The notes: generated by a model from the sequence alone, not told the origin. A stretch of 64,000 nucleotides of DNA from JASHPR01 sp963795055 (GCA_963795055.1 CAWCGJ010000034.1:23094-87093); one strand, 5' to 3'; shown: positions 1 to 8,650, counted from the stretch's first letter. Numbers and translations: made by a program.

Positions 1-1203
1 CAGTTCGTCCTCGCCCAGCTGGCGGTGCGTCGTGCTGGCCGGGTGGATGATCAGGCTCTTCGCGTCGCCGACGTTCGCCAGGTGGGACCAGAGCGTCACG
101 CCGCCGATGAGGGCCTGCCCCCCGGCCCGGCCGCCGGCGCAGTCGAACGAGAACACCGCGCCGGCGCCGCGCGCCAGGTACTTCTCCACGAGCGGCCGGT
201 ACTTGCTGTCGGGCAGGCCGGGGTAGGTCACAGTCGACGCCAGCTCGTGGGACTCCAGGAACGCCGCGACCGCCCGGGCGTTGGCGACGTGGCGTTCCAT
301 CCGCAGCGACAGCGTCTCGAGCCCCTGCAGGAACAGGAAGGCGTTGAACGGCGCGAGCGCCGCGCCGAGGTCGCGCAGGGTCTCGGCCCGGAGCTTCATC
401 AGGTAGCCGTACATCCCGAACGTCTCGTGGAACTGCAGGCCGTGGTAGGCGGGCGACGGATCCGCGACCACGGGAAACCGCCCGTTGGACCAGTTGAACG
501 TGCCGGACTCGACGACCACGCCGCCGATGCTCGTGCCGTGGCCGCCGATGAACTTGGTGGCCGAGTGGATCACGATGTCGGCGCCCCATTCGATCGGGCG
601 GCACAGGTACGGCGTCGCGAACGTGTTGTCGACGATCAGCGGCAGCCCGTGCTCGTGGGCGATGGCCGCCACGGCCTCGATGTCCAGCACGTTCCCGGCC
701 GGGTTGCCGATCGTCTCGCCGAAGAACGCCTTCGTGTTACCGCGGACCGCCTTGCGCCATGCGCCCGGGTCGTCGGGATCGACCCAGGTCAGCTCCACGT
801 TCATCTTGCGCAGCCAGTGCTTGAACTGGTTCACCGTCCCGCCGTAGAGCGCCGAGGACGAGACGACGTGGTCGCCCGGCTGCAGCAGCGTGAACAGCGC
901 GCCGGCCTGCGCGGCGATCCCGCTGGCGAACGCCACCGCGCCGGCACCGCCCTCGAGGTTCGCCACCCGCTCCTCGAATACCGCAACGGTCGGGTTCATG
1001 ATGCGCGAGTACGTGTTGCCGTACTCCTGCAGGTTGAAGTACGCCGCCGCTGATTCCGGGTCCTCGAACACGTAGCTGGTCGTCTGGAAGATCGGCACCG
1101 CCCGCGCGCCCGTGTTCGGGTCGGGATGTTGCCCGGCGTGCAGCTGCCGGGTCTCGAATCCGAACGCGCGGTTTTCCTCGGCCCGGGAGGGCTTGTCGGT
1201 CAC
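1..1203 (-). CDS. metY: O-acetylhomoserine sulfhydrylase (aminocarboxypropyltransferase), 3' end outside window
   Basis: PLP enzyme that joins O-acetylhomoserine with sulfide to give homocysteine in the cytoplasm, the direct sulfhydrylation route to methionine. The 401 residues visible cover the fold type I Cys/Met-metabolism domain. The Schiff-base lysine is about residue 217 in HSATKFIGGHG. The GTG start at 1203 has a GAGGAAGAGG ribosome site just upstream. The C-terminus runs off the left edge after a typical HPASTTHRQL stretch. The product of metX, 33 bases upstream on the same strand, is its substrate, so the two form an operon read right to left. MetY is preferred over cystathionine gamma-synthase because of the partner and the sequence character. 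Confidence 0.93.
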   Translation of the reverse strand, partial: MTDKPSRAEENRAFGFETRQLHAGQHPDPNTGARAVPIFQTTSYVFEDPESAAAYFNLQEYGNTYSRIMNPTVAVFEERVANLEGGAGAVAFASGIAAQAGALFTLLQPGDHVVSSSALYGGTVNQFKHWLRKMNVELTWVDPDDPGAWRKAVRGNTKAFFGETIGNPAGNVLDIEAVAAIAHEHGLPLIVDNTFATPYLCRPIEWGADIVIHSATKFIGGHGTSIGGVVVESGTFNWSNGRFPVVADPSPAYHGLQFHETFGMYGYLMKLRAETLRDLGAALAPFNAFLFLQGLETLSLRMERHVANARAVAAFLESHELASTVTYPGLPDSKYRPLVEKYLARGAGAVFSFDCAGGRAGGQALIGGVTLWSHLANVGDAKSLIIHPASTTHRQLGEDEL

Positions 1204-1236
1204 GAAGGCCTCTTCCTCGATGTCACCGGCTCGATG

Positions 1237-2451
1237 TCACCCACCCACACCGCCCCCGGCCAGGAAGCCACGGATGATGGGTATCTGGCGGGCTTCTTCC
1301 AGCAGGAAGCAGTCGTGGCCGTACGGCGCCTCGATCACATGGCATTCGACCGGCTTGCCGAGAGCCTGAAGCGCTTCGGAGATCTCCCTCGACGCCGACG
1401 GCGGGTACAGCCAGTCGGAACTGAACGCGATCAGCAGCGTCCGGGCCGCGACGCCTTCGAGCGCCTGGGTGAGCGATCCGCGGCCGTACTGCCGCGCGAG
1501 ATCGAAATACGTCAGCGCGCGCGACGTGTAGAGGTAGGTGTTGGCGTCGAAGCGCTTGACGAACGAGTCGGCCTGGTGGCGCAGGTAGCTCTCGACCTGG
1601 AACTCCGGCTCGGTGATCGTGTAGCGGATGTCGTCGGCGAACTGCAGCCGCCGGCCGAACTTGTCGTTCAGCGCCGGTCCGGACAGGTACGTGACGTGGC
1701 CGACCATCCGCGCCACGCCCATGCCTGCGTCGGGCGCGCGGCCCGTGCCGTAGTAGCGGCCGCCTTGCCAGGCCGAGTCACGCATGATCGACTCGCGCGC
1801 GATCGCGTTCCAGGCCACGCCCTGCGGCTGGAGGGCGTGCGTGCTGGCGATCGCCACGACCGCATCGACCTGGTCAGGGAACAGGATCGCCCACTCGAAC
1901 GCCTGCATCCCGCCGAGCGAGCCCCCGGCCACCGCCGCCAGCCGCTCGATGCCGAGCTCGGCCAGGAACGCGCGCTCGGTCCGTACCATGTCCGCGACCG
2001 TGATCACCGGGAAGTCCGCCCCGTACGGCTCGCCGGTCGCCGGGTCGACCGACGACGGCCCCGTCGTCCCGCGGCAGCCGCCGAGCAGGTTCGTGGAGAC
2101 GACGAAGAAGCGGTCGGTGTCGAACGCCTTGCCGGGGCCGATCATCCCGTCCCACCAGCCGAGCCCCTTGCCGGCCGTGCCGTCGCGATCCTCGGCCCCG
2201 AACCCGTCGCGCGTGCTCTCCTCGGACGGCGTCTTCGCGAAGCCCGCCGCGTGGGCGTCGCCGCTGAGCGCATGGCACACCAGGATGACGTTGTCGCGCC
2301 GGGGGGAGAGGGCACCGTAGGTCTCGTACGCCACCCGGACCGGGTGCAGCTCCCGGCCGCAGTCGAGCCGCACCGGCCCCGGCAGGTCGAGATACTGGGT
2401 TTCGACAGTGCCGACCGAGCCGGCCGCGAGCGTCGAGGCTGGCTCCGCCAT
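1237..2451 (-). CDS. metX: Homoserine O-acetyltransferase
   Basis: Transfers acetyl from acetyl-CoA to homoserine, the committed step to methionine. It is an alpha/beta-hydrolase-fold protein of 404 residues, the usual MetX length. The nucleophile elbow is GGSLGG with Ser about 178; the acid is Asp about 346 in SSDWL and the base His about 379 in YGHDCF. The same frame opens further upstream through a TTG at 2490. I chose ATG 2451 because a TATCAT box lies 7 bases before it and the TTG belongs to a TTGACA box. It precedes metY and is divergent from the OsmC gene. A homoserine O-succinyltransferase of the same fold cannot be fully excluded. Confidence 0.92.
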   Translation of the reverse strand: MAEPASTLAAGSVGTVETQYLDLPGPVRLDCGRELHPVRVAYETYGALSPRRDNVILVCHALSGDAHAAGFAKTPSEESTRDGFGAEDRDGTAGKGLGWWDGMIGPGKAFDTDRFFVVSTNLLGGCRGTTGPSSVDPATGEPYGADFPVITVADMVRTERAFLAELGIERLAAVAGGSLGGMQAFEWAILFPDQVDAVVAIASTHALQPQGVAWNAIARESIMRDSAWQGGRYYGTGRAPDAGMGVARMVGHVTYLSGPALNDKFGRRLQFADDIRYTITEPEFQVESYLRHQADSFVKRFDANTYLYTSRALTYFDLARQYGRGSLTQALEGVAARTLLIAFSSDWLYPPSASREISEALQALGKPVECHVIEAPYGHDCFLLEEARQIPIIRGFLAGGGVGG

Positions 2452-2458
2452 GCGGGCT

Positions 2459-2490
2459 ATGATATCTCCCCCCGGGTCGTGTATTGTCAA
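2459..2490 (-). promoter_or_regulatory. Probable metX promoter giving a leaderless message
   Basis: On the minus strand TTGACA (2490-2485) is followed after 20 bases by TATCAT (2464-2459), and the metX ATG begins 7 bases later. That spacing puts the transcript start on or next to the start codon. The 20-base spacer is longer than the usual 17-18. No SAM or B12 riboswitch is recognisable here. Confidence 0.45.
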
Positions 2491-2537
2491 TCACCTCTGT
2501 AGGAAATCGGGGAAGCGGGCGAAGGGGATCACGAAAT

Positions 2538-3086
2538 ATGACTACGGTTACCAACGGCGTCAACGTGCAAGCGCTGCTCGACGCGCGGGAAGTGCTGAAG
2601 GGCGCACCGGAGGCCGCTCAGTTCACCTGGCGGGCGTCGGCCAAGTGGCAGAGCGGTGTGCACAGCCAGATCAAGGTGCAGAGCTTCTTCGGCCTCGGGC
2701 AGGAGCAGAGCCACAAGGAAGAGTGGAGTTTCGAAGCCGACCACCCCGAGGTCTTCGCGGCGACGGACAACGGCATCACGCCGATCGAGTACCTCCTCGT
2801 CGGCCTGGCGAGCTGCCTGACGGGCGGTATAGCGTCCGTCGCGGAGAACCGCGGCATCCAGCTGCGCTCGGTCGAGTCCACGGTCGAGGGCGGGCACGAT
2901 ATCCGCGGGATCCTCGGTGCCGACAGCGACGTCCGTAACGGCTACAACGACATCAAGGTGACGTTCAACATCGACGCGGACGCGTCGCGGCAGGAGATCG
3001 AGGCGCTGGTGGCCCAGTCGGTGAAGCGCTCGGCCGTGTTCGACGCCCTCACCAACCCGACCGACGTCACCGTCGAGGTCGCCTGA
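2538..3086 (+). CDS. OsmC family protein
   Basis: A 182-residue OsmC/Ohr-fold protein. Members of this family are thiol peroxidases or related detoxifying proteins. The conserved helix with GLASCLTGG carries a single cysteine, about residue 93. The second conserved cysteine used by classic OsmC/Ohr hydroperoxidases is not evident, so peroxidase chemistry is uncertain. The ATG at 2538 follows GAAGGGG by about 10 bases. In-frame codons reach back to 2484, but that stretch overlaps the metX promoter and reads as non-coding. It is divergent from metX and sits just before a flavoprotein gene, which suggests a redox or sulfur link, though this is inference. Confidence 0.85.
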   Translation: MTTVTNGVNVQALLDAREVLKGAPEAAQFTWRASAKWQSGVHSQIKVQSFFGLGQEQSHKEEWSFEADHPEVFAATDNGITPIEYLLVGLASCLTGGIASVAENRGIQLRSVESTVEGGHDIRGILGADSDVRNGYNDIKVTFNIDADASRQEIEALVAQSVKRSAVFDALTNPTDVTVEVA

Positions 3087-3140
3087 GCGGCCGCGCGGCG
3101 GCTTGCCGACGCGCGCTCCCGAAAGCACTGAGGTCCAGCC

Positions 3141-4379
3141 ATCGAGCGCTTTACCACGGTCGTCATCGGCGCGGGGCACGCGGGCCTCGCGGCGAGCCAC
3201 TTCCTCGGCGGCCGGTCGATCGACCACGTCGTGCTCGAGCGCGGCGAGGTGGCGAACTCCTGGCGCCGCGAACGCTGGGGCTCGCTGCGGCTGCTCACGC
3301 CCAACTGGCAGAGCCGCCTGCCGGGCCTTCGCTATGAAGGGCTGGAACCAGACGGCTACATGACGATGGGCGAGGTGACCGAGTTCATCGAGCAGTTCGC
3401 CAAGGTGTCGGGCGCTCCCGTCCGGACCGGCGTGAACGTCACGTCGGTCCGGCAGGCCGGCGACGGATACCACCTGACGACCAGCCGCGGCGAGATTCTC
3501 GCCCGGACCGTGGTCATCGCGAGCGGCGCCTGCAACCAGCCCGCGGTGCCGCCGCTGCGCGAAGCGGTGCCGCCGTCCGTCGAGCAGCTGACGCCGTTCG
3601 TCTATCGCCATCCCGCCCAGCTCCCCGACGGCGGCGTGCTCGTCGTGGGAGCGTCGGCGACCGGCGTGCAGCTGGCCGCCGAGATCCGGCAGTCCGGCCG
3701 GCCGGTGACCCTCTCGGTGGGGGAGCACGTGCGGTTGCCGCGCACGTACCGCGGACGCGACGTGCTGTGGTGGATGGACGCGTCGGGCGTGTGGGACCAG
3801 CGCTACGACGAGGTCGAGGATCTCACGCGGGCCCGGCGGCTGCCCTCGCCCCAGCTCGTCGGGACTCCCGAGCGGACGACGCTCGATCTGAACGCGCTCA
3901 CCTCGATGGGCGTCGAGCTGGTGGGCCGGTGGGCGGCGGTACGTGACGGCCGCGCGCTGTTCTCCGGCGGCCTGCGCAATCTGTTCTCGCTCGCGGACCT
4001 CAAGATGGTGCGCCTGCTGGATACGTTCGACGAGTGGGCCCGGACGAGCGGGCGTGACGCCGACGTCCTCCCGTCCGGGCGGTTCGCGCCGACCCGCGTG
4101 CCCGAGTCCACGCGGTTGCAGCTGGACCTGGCCAGCGGCGAGATCCGCGCGATCGTGTGGGCCACGGGTTTCCGGCCCGACTACGGGTGGCTCGACGTGC
4201 CGGTGGTCGACGCCAAGGGCCAGCTGCGCCACGAGGGCGGCGTGGTCGACAGCCCGGGACTGTACGCGCTGGGGCTGCCCGTGCTGCGGCGGCGCAAGTC
4301 CACGTTCATTTACGGCATCGAGGACGACGCGCGCGAGGTGATCGATCATCTCGCGCAGTACCTGGCCGTCCGCCGGTGA
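3141..4379 (+). CDS. FAD/NAD(P)-dependent oxidoreductase (flavin monooxygenase-like), possible AUC start
   Basis: A 412-residue flavoprotein of the FMO/CzcO type. The FAD Rossmann motif GAGHAG lies at residues 10-15 and the NAD(P) motif VGASATG at about 168-174. It ends with the conserved ATGFRPDYGWL region and a hydrophobic tail. The start is odd. An in-frame TGA at 3129-3131 limits the frame, and the first ATG/GTG/TTG downstream (GTG 3231) would remove the FAD motif. The codon where homologues start with Met is ATC at 3141, preceded by GAGG at 7 bases' spacing. I annotate from that ATC; a mutated ATG, a sequence error or a truncated pseudogene are the alternatives. The substrate is unknown. 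Confidence 0.75.
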   Translation: MERFTTVVIGAGHAGLAASHFLGGRSIDHVVLERGEVANSWRRERWGSLRLLTPNWQSRLPGLRYEGLEPDGYMTMGEVTEFIEQFAKVSGAPVRTGVNVTSVRQAGDGYHLTTSRGEILARTVVIASGACNQPAVPPLREAVPPSVEQLTPFVYRHPAQLPDGGVLVVGASATGVQLAAEIRQSGRPVTLSVGEHVRLPRTYRGRDVLWWMDASGVWDQRYDEVEDLTRARRLPSPQLVGTPERTTLDLNALTSMGVELVGRWAAVRDGRALFSGGLRNLFSLADLKMVRLLDTFDEWARTSGRDADVLPSGRFAPTRVPESTRLQLDLASGEIRAIVWATGFRPDYGWLDVPVVDAKGQLRHEGGVVDSPGLYALGLPVLRRRKSTFIYGIEDDAREVIDHLAQYLAVRR

Positions 4380-4440
4380 TCCGGGCCGCCGCGTGGGATG
4401 GCCGCCGGCCGCCTAAAGTCTAGTTATACGATCGGAAATA

Positions 4441-4469
4441 TTGACAGCCGCGCGGCGCCGTGTCATGCT
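4441..4469 (+). promoter_or_regulatory. Promoter of the sulfonate operon leader
   Basis: TTGACA (4441-4446), a 17-base spacer and CATGCT (4464-4469) form a good housekeeping promoter. The leader-peptide ATG starts 6 bases after the -10, so the message is probably leaderless. An AT-rich patch (4417-4440) lies directly upstream and may hold a regulator site. Confidence 0.6.
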
Positions 4470-4475
4470 CGGATC

Positions 4476-4556
4476 ATGACGAGCTACGACCGGGCCGAGC
4501 GCCGCTACGTGGACATGGCGTTCGTGGCCAGCGCGCTCTGTCTCCCGCGGGCCTGA
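4476..4556 (+). CDS. Short leader peptide of a sulfur-metabolism operon
   Basis: A 26-residue open frame with RRYVD in the middle and SALC near the end. Actinobacterial sulfur and sulfonate operons are often preceded by short leader peptides with an Arg-rich, (H/Y)VD and S-x-LC layout. These are thought to act by cysteine-dependent attenuation or translational coupling. Here the peptide precedes a TauD-like dioxygenase and a sulfonate-type ABC importer, and its single Cys codon (TGT, residue 22) lies five codons before the stop. The assignment rests on the motif and context; the regulatory role is inferred. Confidence 0.68.
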   Translation: MTSYDRAERRYVDMAFVASALCLPRA

Positions 4557-4630
4557 CGGCCCCGCGTCGTTTACCTCGCTCCCAGCGCTGGCCCAGCCAG
4601 CCTGTCTCACCTCATCCGATTGCGCCGGGC

Positions 4631-4661
4631 GGCCGGCCACCCCGGCGTGCCCCGGCCGGCC
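4631..4661 (+). promoter_or_regulatory. GC hairpin between leader peptide and dioxygenase gene
   Basis: GGCCGGCC (4631-4638) and GGCCGGCC (4654-4661) are self-complementary arms around a 15-base loop, between the leader stop and the dioxygenase start. There is no T tract. It could be an attenuator or could sequester the following ribosome site. In GC-rich DNA such pairings arise by chance, so this is tentative. Confidence 0.3.
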
Positions 4662-4703
4662 ATGCCCGCACTCACGCCCGCCCACGAGATGAAAGGCCCT
4701 GCC

Positions 4704-5633
4704 GTGACCGACACCATCGCCAGCCAGACCCGTACCTCGGTGACCAGGCTCGCCGGCAACATCGGCGCGCAGATCAGCGGTATCGATACCGGTACCGCCC
4801 TGAGCGACGAGGACGTCGCCCAGGTGCGCCAGGCGCTGCTCGACCACAAGGTGGTCTTCCTGCGTGACCAGAGCCTCGATTACCCCCGGCAGGTCGCGTT
4901 CGCCGAGCGCCTCGGCCCGCTGACCCTGGGCCACCCGACGCTGTCGTCGCCACCAGACCAGCCTTACCTGGAGGAAATCGACTCGCGCCGGGGCGTACGC
5001 GCCAACCACTGGCACACCGACGTGACCTTCGTGGACCGGCCGCCCGCGTTCACGCTGCTGCACGCGGTGGTCATCCCGCCGGTGGGCGGGGACACGATCT
5101 GGGCGAACACGGTGACCGCTTACCAGAGCCTGCCGGGCGACCTGCGTGAGCTGGCCGACCGGCTCCGCATCGTGCACACCAACGATTACGACTACGCGGC
5201 GGTGACCGGCCGGGACGCGCGCGACGACGCGGCGGTCGCGGATCGGCGCCAGGAGTTCCTGTCCACGATCTATGAGACCGAGCACCCGGCGGTCCGGGTG
5301 CACCCGGAGACCAGCGAGCGCTCCCTGGTCCTGGGCGGCTTCGCGCGCACCGTGACCGGGTTCTCGCCGCAGGCCTCCCGGGACCTGATCCGGATCCTGC
5401 AGGACCACGTGACCCGCCCGGAGCAGACGGTCCGGTGGCACTGGCGCGCGGACGACCTGGCCATCTGGGATAACCGCGCGACCCAGCACTACGCGATCTT
5501 CGACTACGGCACCGAGCACCGCCGCGGCGAGCGCGTGACCGTGTCCGGCCCGGTGCCGGTCGGCGTGGACGGCCGCCCGAGCGTCGCGATCAAGGGCGAC
5601 GCGGCCACGTACTACGCGGGCGCGACGCACTGA
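4704..5633 (+). CDS. TauD/TfdA family 2-oxoglutarate dioxygenase, probable sulfonate or alkylsulfate dioxygenase
   Basis: Fe(II)/2-oxoglutarate oxygenase that probably releases sulfite or sulfate from an organosulfur compound. It has 309 residues. The iron ligands are visible as H104-x-D106 in NHWHTD and H262 in ATQHYAIFD, and the 2-oxoglutarate Arg lies in the HRRGERV region. GTG 4704 is chosen because GAAAGG lies 7 bases upstream; the frame stays open to 4620 but that part overlaps the leader region. It heads an operon with a substrate-binding protein, ATPase and permease of the taurine/aliphatic sulfonate class. The sequence resembles the alkylsulfatase AtsK as much as TauD, so the substrate is open. 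Confidence 0.85.
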   Translation: MTDTIASQTRTSVTRLAGNIGAQISGIDTGTALSDEDVAQVRQALLDHKVVFLRDQSLDYPRQVAFAERLGPLTLGHPTLSSPPDQPYLEEIDSRRGVRANHWHTDVTFVDRPPAFTLLHAVVIPPVGGDTIWANTVTAYQSLPGDLRELADRLRIVHTNDYDYAAVTGRDARDDAAVADRRQEFLSTIYETEHPAVRVHPETSERSLVLGGFARTVTGFSPQASRDLIRILQDHVTRPEQTVRWHWRADDLAIWDNRATQHYAIFDYGTEHRRGERVTVSGPVPVGVDGRPSVAIKGDAATYYAGATH

Positions 5634-5688
5634 GGCCGCGGCCGGTCACGCCAAACCACCCAGGCAACCCGATCACGAAGGCAGGCTC

Positions 5689-6783
5689 ATGAGCACCTCA
5701 GCCGAAGTCACCAAGCCCGAACGTAGGCAGGTCCCGGCCTACAAGCGCAGGCGGCGGCGGATCTACGGCGGCGTCGCCGTGGCGGCGATCGCCGTCATCG
5801 CGGTCATCGTCTGGGCGGTCACCCAGGGCAACTCCGGCGCGCCGGTCCCCGGGTTCACGATCGCCTACGGGCAGGGCACCGTGGCGAACTCCGACAGCAT
5901 CATCGACAGCGATCCCGCGCTAGCCAAGGTGATACCCGCCCACCTGCATTTCGTGCCCTTCGACGCGGGCGTCACCGCGATAGCCGAGATGCGCAGCGGC
6001 AGCCTGCAGGCCATCAGCGGAGTCGGGAACCCGCCGGTCGTCGGGGCCATCGGCACCCATACCGGCGTCGACGTGGTCATCGCGCAGAGCTTCGACGCCG
6101 ACGCGCTGATCGTCCCCAAGTCGGTCCAGGCGCCGGCCCAGCTGGCGGGCAAGTCCGTCGGCGTCCTGGTCGGGTCCTCCGAGGACTACGAGCTGCGAGG
6201 CTGGCTCGGGCTCGAGCACCTCACGTCCTCGGTCAAGGTCGTCGGCTTCGCCAGCGAACAGGCGGCGGCCGCCGCCTACCTGGGCGGCTCGGTCACCGCG
6301 GCGTACGTGCAGGCCGGGCCGGAAGCCCAGCTGATCGCCAAGGGCGGTCACCCGCTGACCGACGCCGAGCAGATCGCCAAGCAGGGCATTCCCGGCCTGA
6401 ACGTGGTCGCGGTCGCGGACAGCCTCGTCAAGAGCGACCCCGCGCTGGTGCAGAAGTACGTGTGCACCGAGGTCCAGGCCACCCGCCTGTTCACCGGCCC
6501 GCAGGCGGCCAAGTACCTGACGCAGAGCGCCAAGGCCCAGGGAGTGCCGGGCAACCTCATCGTCACGGCCACGAAGAACTACCCGTTCATCCCGCTCAGC
6601 CAGCAGCTGTACTGGCTCGGGTCGGCGCCGGGCGACACCAGCAGCCCGATCGTCAAGGCCTACGTGCAGACCGGGCAGTTCCTGGTCGGGCAGGGCCGGC
6701 TGCCGTCAGCCCCGACCGCCGCGGTGATCGCCGCCCACGTGGACCCGACCTTCGTCGAGAAGGCTCTCGCAGGTGACTGCTGA
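5689..6783 (+). CDS. ABC transporter substrate-binding protein, sulfonate/nitrate/taurine type
   Basis: Extracytoplasmic binding protein of the SsuA/TauA class, 364 residues. It begins with a basic stretch (KRRRRR) and one hydrophobic helix, about residues 28-45. No lipobox cysteine follows, so it is either anchored by this helix or cleaved by signal peptidase I. The body has the usual SsuA layout, with PAQLAGKSVGVLVGS in lobe 1. ATG 5689 follows GAAGG with 7 bases' spacing. Its stop overlaps the ATPase gene by 11 bases. Ligand is inferred from the dioxygenase upstream. Confidence 0.87.
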   Translation: MSTSAEVTKPERRQVPAYKRRRRRIYGGVAVAAIAVIAVIVWAVTQGNSGAPVPGFTIAYGQGTVANSDSIIDSDPALAKVIPAHLHFVPFDAGVTAIAEMRSGSLQAISGVGNPPVVGAIGTHTGVDVVIAQSFDADALIVPKSVQAPAQLAGKSVGVLVGSSEDYELRGWLGLEHLTSSVKVVGFASEQAAAAAYLGGSVTAAYVQAGPEAQLIAKGGHPLTDAEQIAKQGIPGLNVVAVADSLVKSDPALVQKYVCTEVQATRLFTGPQAAKYLTQSAKAQGVPGNLIVTATKNYPFIPLSQQLYWLGSAPGDTSSPIVKAYVQTGQFLVGQGRLPSAPTAAVIAAHVDPTFVEKALAGDC

Positions 6784-7654
6784 CGCCATGCGAGGGGCGG
6801 GCCCGGCCGCACCCAGCGGGGGGAGGGTGGCGGCCGGGCCCCATCCCGGGGCGGGGGGCCGGCCGCGGCAGCGGTCCGCCGACGGCGCCCACGTGGTCCT
6901 CGAATCGGTCGGCAAGACATTCCGCCGGGCCGGCCGGCGGACGGTGGCCATCTCCGGGGTCAGCCTCCAGGTCGCCGCGGGCGAGCTCGTCTGCCTGCTC
7001 GGCCCGTCGGGCTGCGGGAAATCTACGCTGCTGCGCATCGTCGCCGGGGCCCTGGAGTGCGACGAGGGCTCGGTGACCGTCGGCGGCCGGGCGGTGACCG
7101 GGCCGGCCGCCGACCGGGGCATGCTGTTCCAGAGCCCGATGCTGTTCCCCTGGCTGACCACCCGGAAGAACGTCCTGTTCGGCCCGAAGGCACAGCGGGC
7201 GGCCGGCGCCGACGAGCGTGACGATCCCGAACTGGACGCGGAGGCCGACGCGATCCTGGCGACGGTCGGCCTGTCCGACTTCAGCGACGCCTTCCCGCAC
7301 GAACTGTCGGGCGGGATGCAGCACCGGGCGGCGTTCGCCCGGGCCATGGTCACCCGGCCCTCGCTGCTGCTCATGGACGAGCCGTTCGGCGCGCTCGACG
7401 CGATCACCCGGGTCCGCATGCACGAGTTCCTGCTGCGCATGCGGGAGCAGTACCGGATCACCATCATCTTCGTGACGCACGACATCGAAGAGGCGGTGCT
7501 GCTCGGGGACCGGGTCGCCGTCATGGGCGGGCGGCCGCCGGGGATCCAGGAGGTCATCGACGTGCCGCTGCGCCGGCCCCGGCAGGCGGCCGATGTCGAC
7601 ACCGAGGCGTTCCTCGCGGTAAAACGCCGGATCCGGGCCGCCCTGACGGCATGA
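6773..7654 (+). CDS. ABC transporter ATP-binding protein, sulfonate type
   Basis: ATPase subunit of the importer, 293 residues. Walker A GPSGCGKST is at 77-85, the Q loop is in MLFQ, the signature LSGGMQ at about 177-182, Walker B LLMDEP near 200, and the switch His is in VTHD. The first 40 residues are a Gly/Pro/Arg-rich extension that is unusual for the family. Starting at GTG 6773 makes it overlap the binding-protein gene by 11 bases; an internal ATG six codons in is an alternative. It acts on the cytoplasmic face with the permease encoded next. Confidence 0.9.
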   Translation: MTADAMRGAGPAAPSGGRVAAGPHPGAGGRPRQRSADGAHVVLESVGKTFRRAGRRTVAISGVSLQVAAGELVCLLGPSGCGKSTLLRIVAGALECDEGSVTVGGRAVTGPAADRGMLFQSPMLFPWLTTRKNVLFGPKAQRAAGADERDDPELDAEADAILATVGLSDFSDAFPHELSGGMQHRAAFARAMVTRPSLLLMDEPFGALDAITRVRMHEFLLRMREQYRITIIFVTHDIEEAVLLGDRVAVMGGRPPGIQEVIDVPLRRPRQAADVDTEAFLAVKRRIRAALTA

Positions 7655-7708
7655 CCAGCAGCACGCAACCGTCCCGGGCCCGCCCGGCCGCCCGTTAAGG
7701 AGAAAGTG

Positions 7709-8614
7709 ATGTCAGGCTGGCGTTACGCCCCGATCGGCGCCACCGGGGTGCTCGAGGCCCAGGACCAGGGCAGCCCGGAAGCGGGCCAGGGCGGCGAACT
7801 GGCCGAGCGCGCCGAGCTGCTGGCCCATCGCCAGGCCGCGCGCCGCGCCCGGATCAGGCGCGTGGCGATCGGCGGGGCAGGCCTGGCCGGCTTGCTGGTG
7901 CTGTGGCAGGCGAGCGCGGTTATCCTCGGCGACCAGGTCGCGCTGCCGTCGGTGAGCCAGACCGTGGCGCAGTTCGCGCACTACCTGGGCCGGCCGTACC
8001 CGGCCCAGGGCGAGCCGCTCTGGTTCGACCTGTACATAAGCCTGCGCCGGATCCTGATCGGCTTCGTGATCGGCGTGGCCGCCGGGGTATCCATCGGCGC
8101 CGCGATGTCGGCCTGGACGTTCGCGCGCCACCTCATCGACCCCGTCATCGAGGTCATCCGCCCGCTGCCGCCGCTGGCCTTCATCCCGCTGTTCATCGTC
8201 TGGCTGGGCATCGGAGAACTGCCCAAGGAGGTGCTGATCATCGTCGGGGTCATCCCGATCATGGCCATCACCACCGTCGCCGCGCTGGACGAGGTCCCGC
8301 AGGATCTGCGGCTGTGCGCGCGGACCCTCGGCGCGTCACCCCGCTATACGCTGCTGCACGTGCAGATCCGCTCGGCCCTGCCGGGGATCCTGACCGGCAT
8401 GCGGATCTCGATGGCCGGCGCGTGGAGCAGCATCGTCGCGGTCGAACTGCTGGCGGCCACCAGCGGGCTCGGCTTCATGATCATGCAGGCGGGTGACTAC
8501 CTCAACACCGCGCTCGTCTTCGCCGGCATCATCATGATCGCGGTGACCGGCCTCGTCCTCGACGCCTGCCTCCGCGCGCTGCTCATCCTGGCTGACCCCA
8601 GCCGGAGACGCTGA
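7709..8614 (+). CDS. ABC transporter permease, sulfonate type
   Basis: Membrane subunit of the importer, 301 residues, with about six hydrophobic segments. The cytoplasmic EAA-type loop reads GASPRYTLLHVQIRSALPGI, which is the ATPase contact. AAGGAG lies upstream of both GTG 7706 and ATG 7709; I prefer ATG 7709 for spacing. A charged N-terminal tail of about 50 residues precedes the first helix. It is the last gene of the four-gene operon. The next gene has its own promoter. Confidence 0.88.
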   Translation: MSGWRYAPIGATGVLEAQDQGSPEAGQGGELAERAELLAHRQAARRARIRRVAIGGAGLAGLLVLWQASAVILGDQVALPSVSQTVAQFAHYLGRPYPAQGEPLWFDLYISLRRILIGFVIGVAAGVSIGAAMSAWTFARHLIDPVIEVIRPLPPLAFIPLFIVWLGIGELPKEVLIIVGVIPIMAITTVAALDEVPQDLRLCARTLGASPRYTLLHVQIRSALPGILTGMRISMAGAWSSIVAVELLAATSGLGFMIMQAGDYLNTALVFAGIIMIAVTGLVLDACLRALLILADPSRRR

Positions 8615-8650
8615 CGCAACGATCACGCCAGCCCGGGGTGTACATAACCG

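Noticed and set aside
2452..2490. Longer metX start at TTG 2490
   Set aside because: The TTG is part of a TTGACA box, and the ribosome-like AGAGGTG is only one base away.
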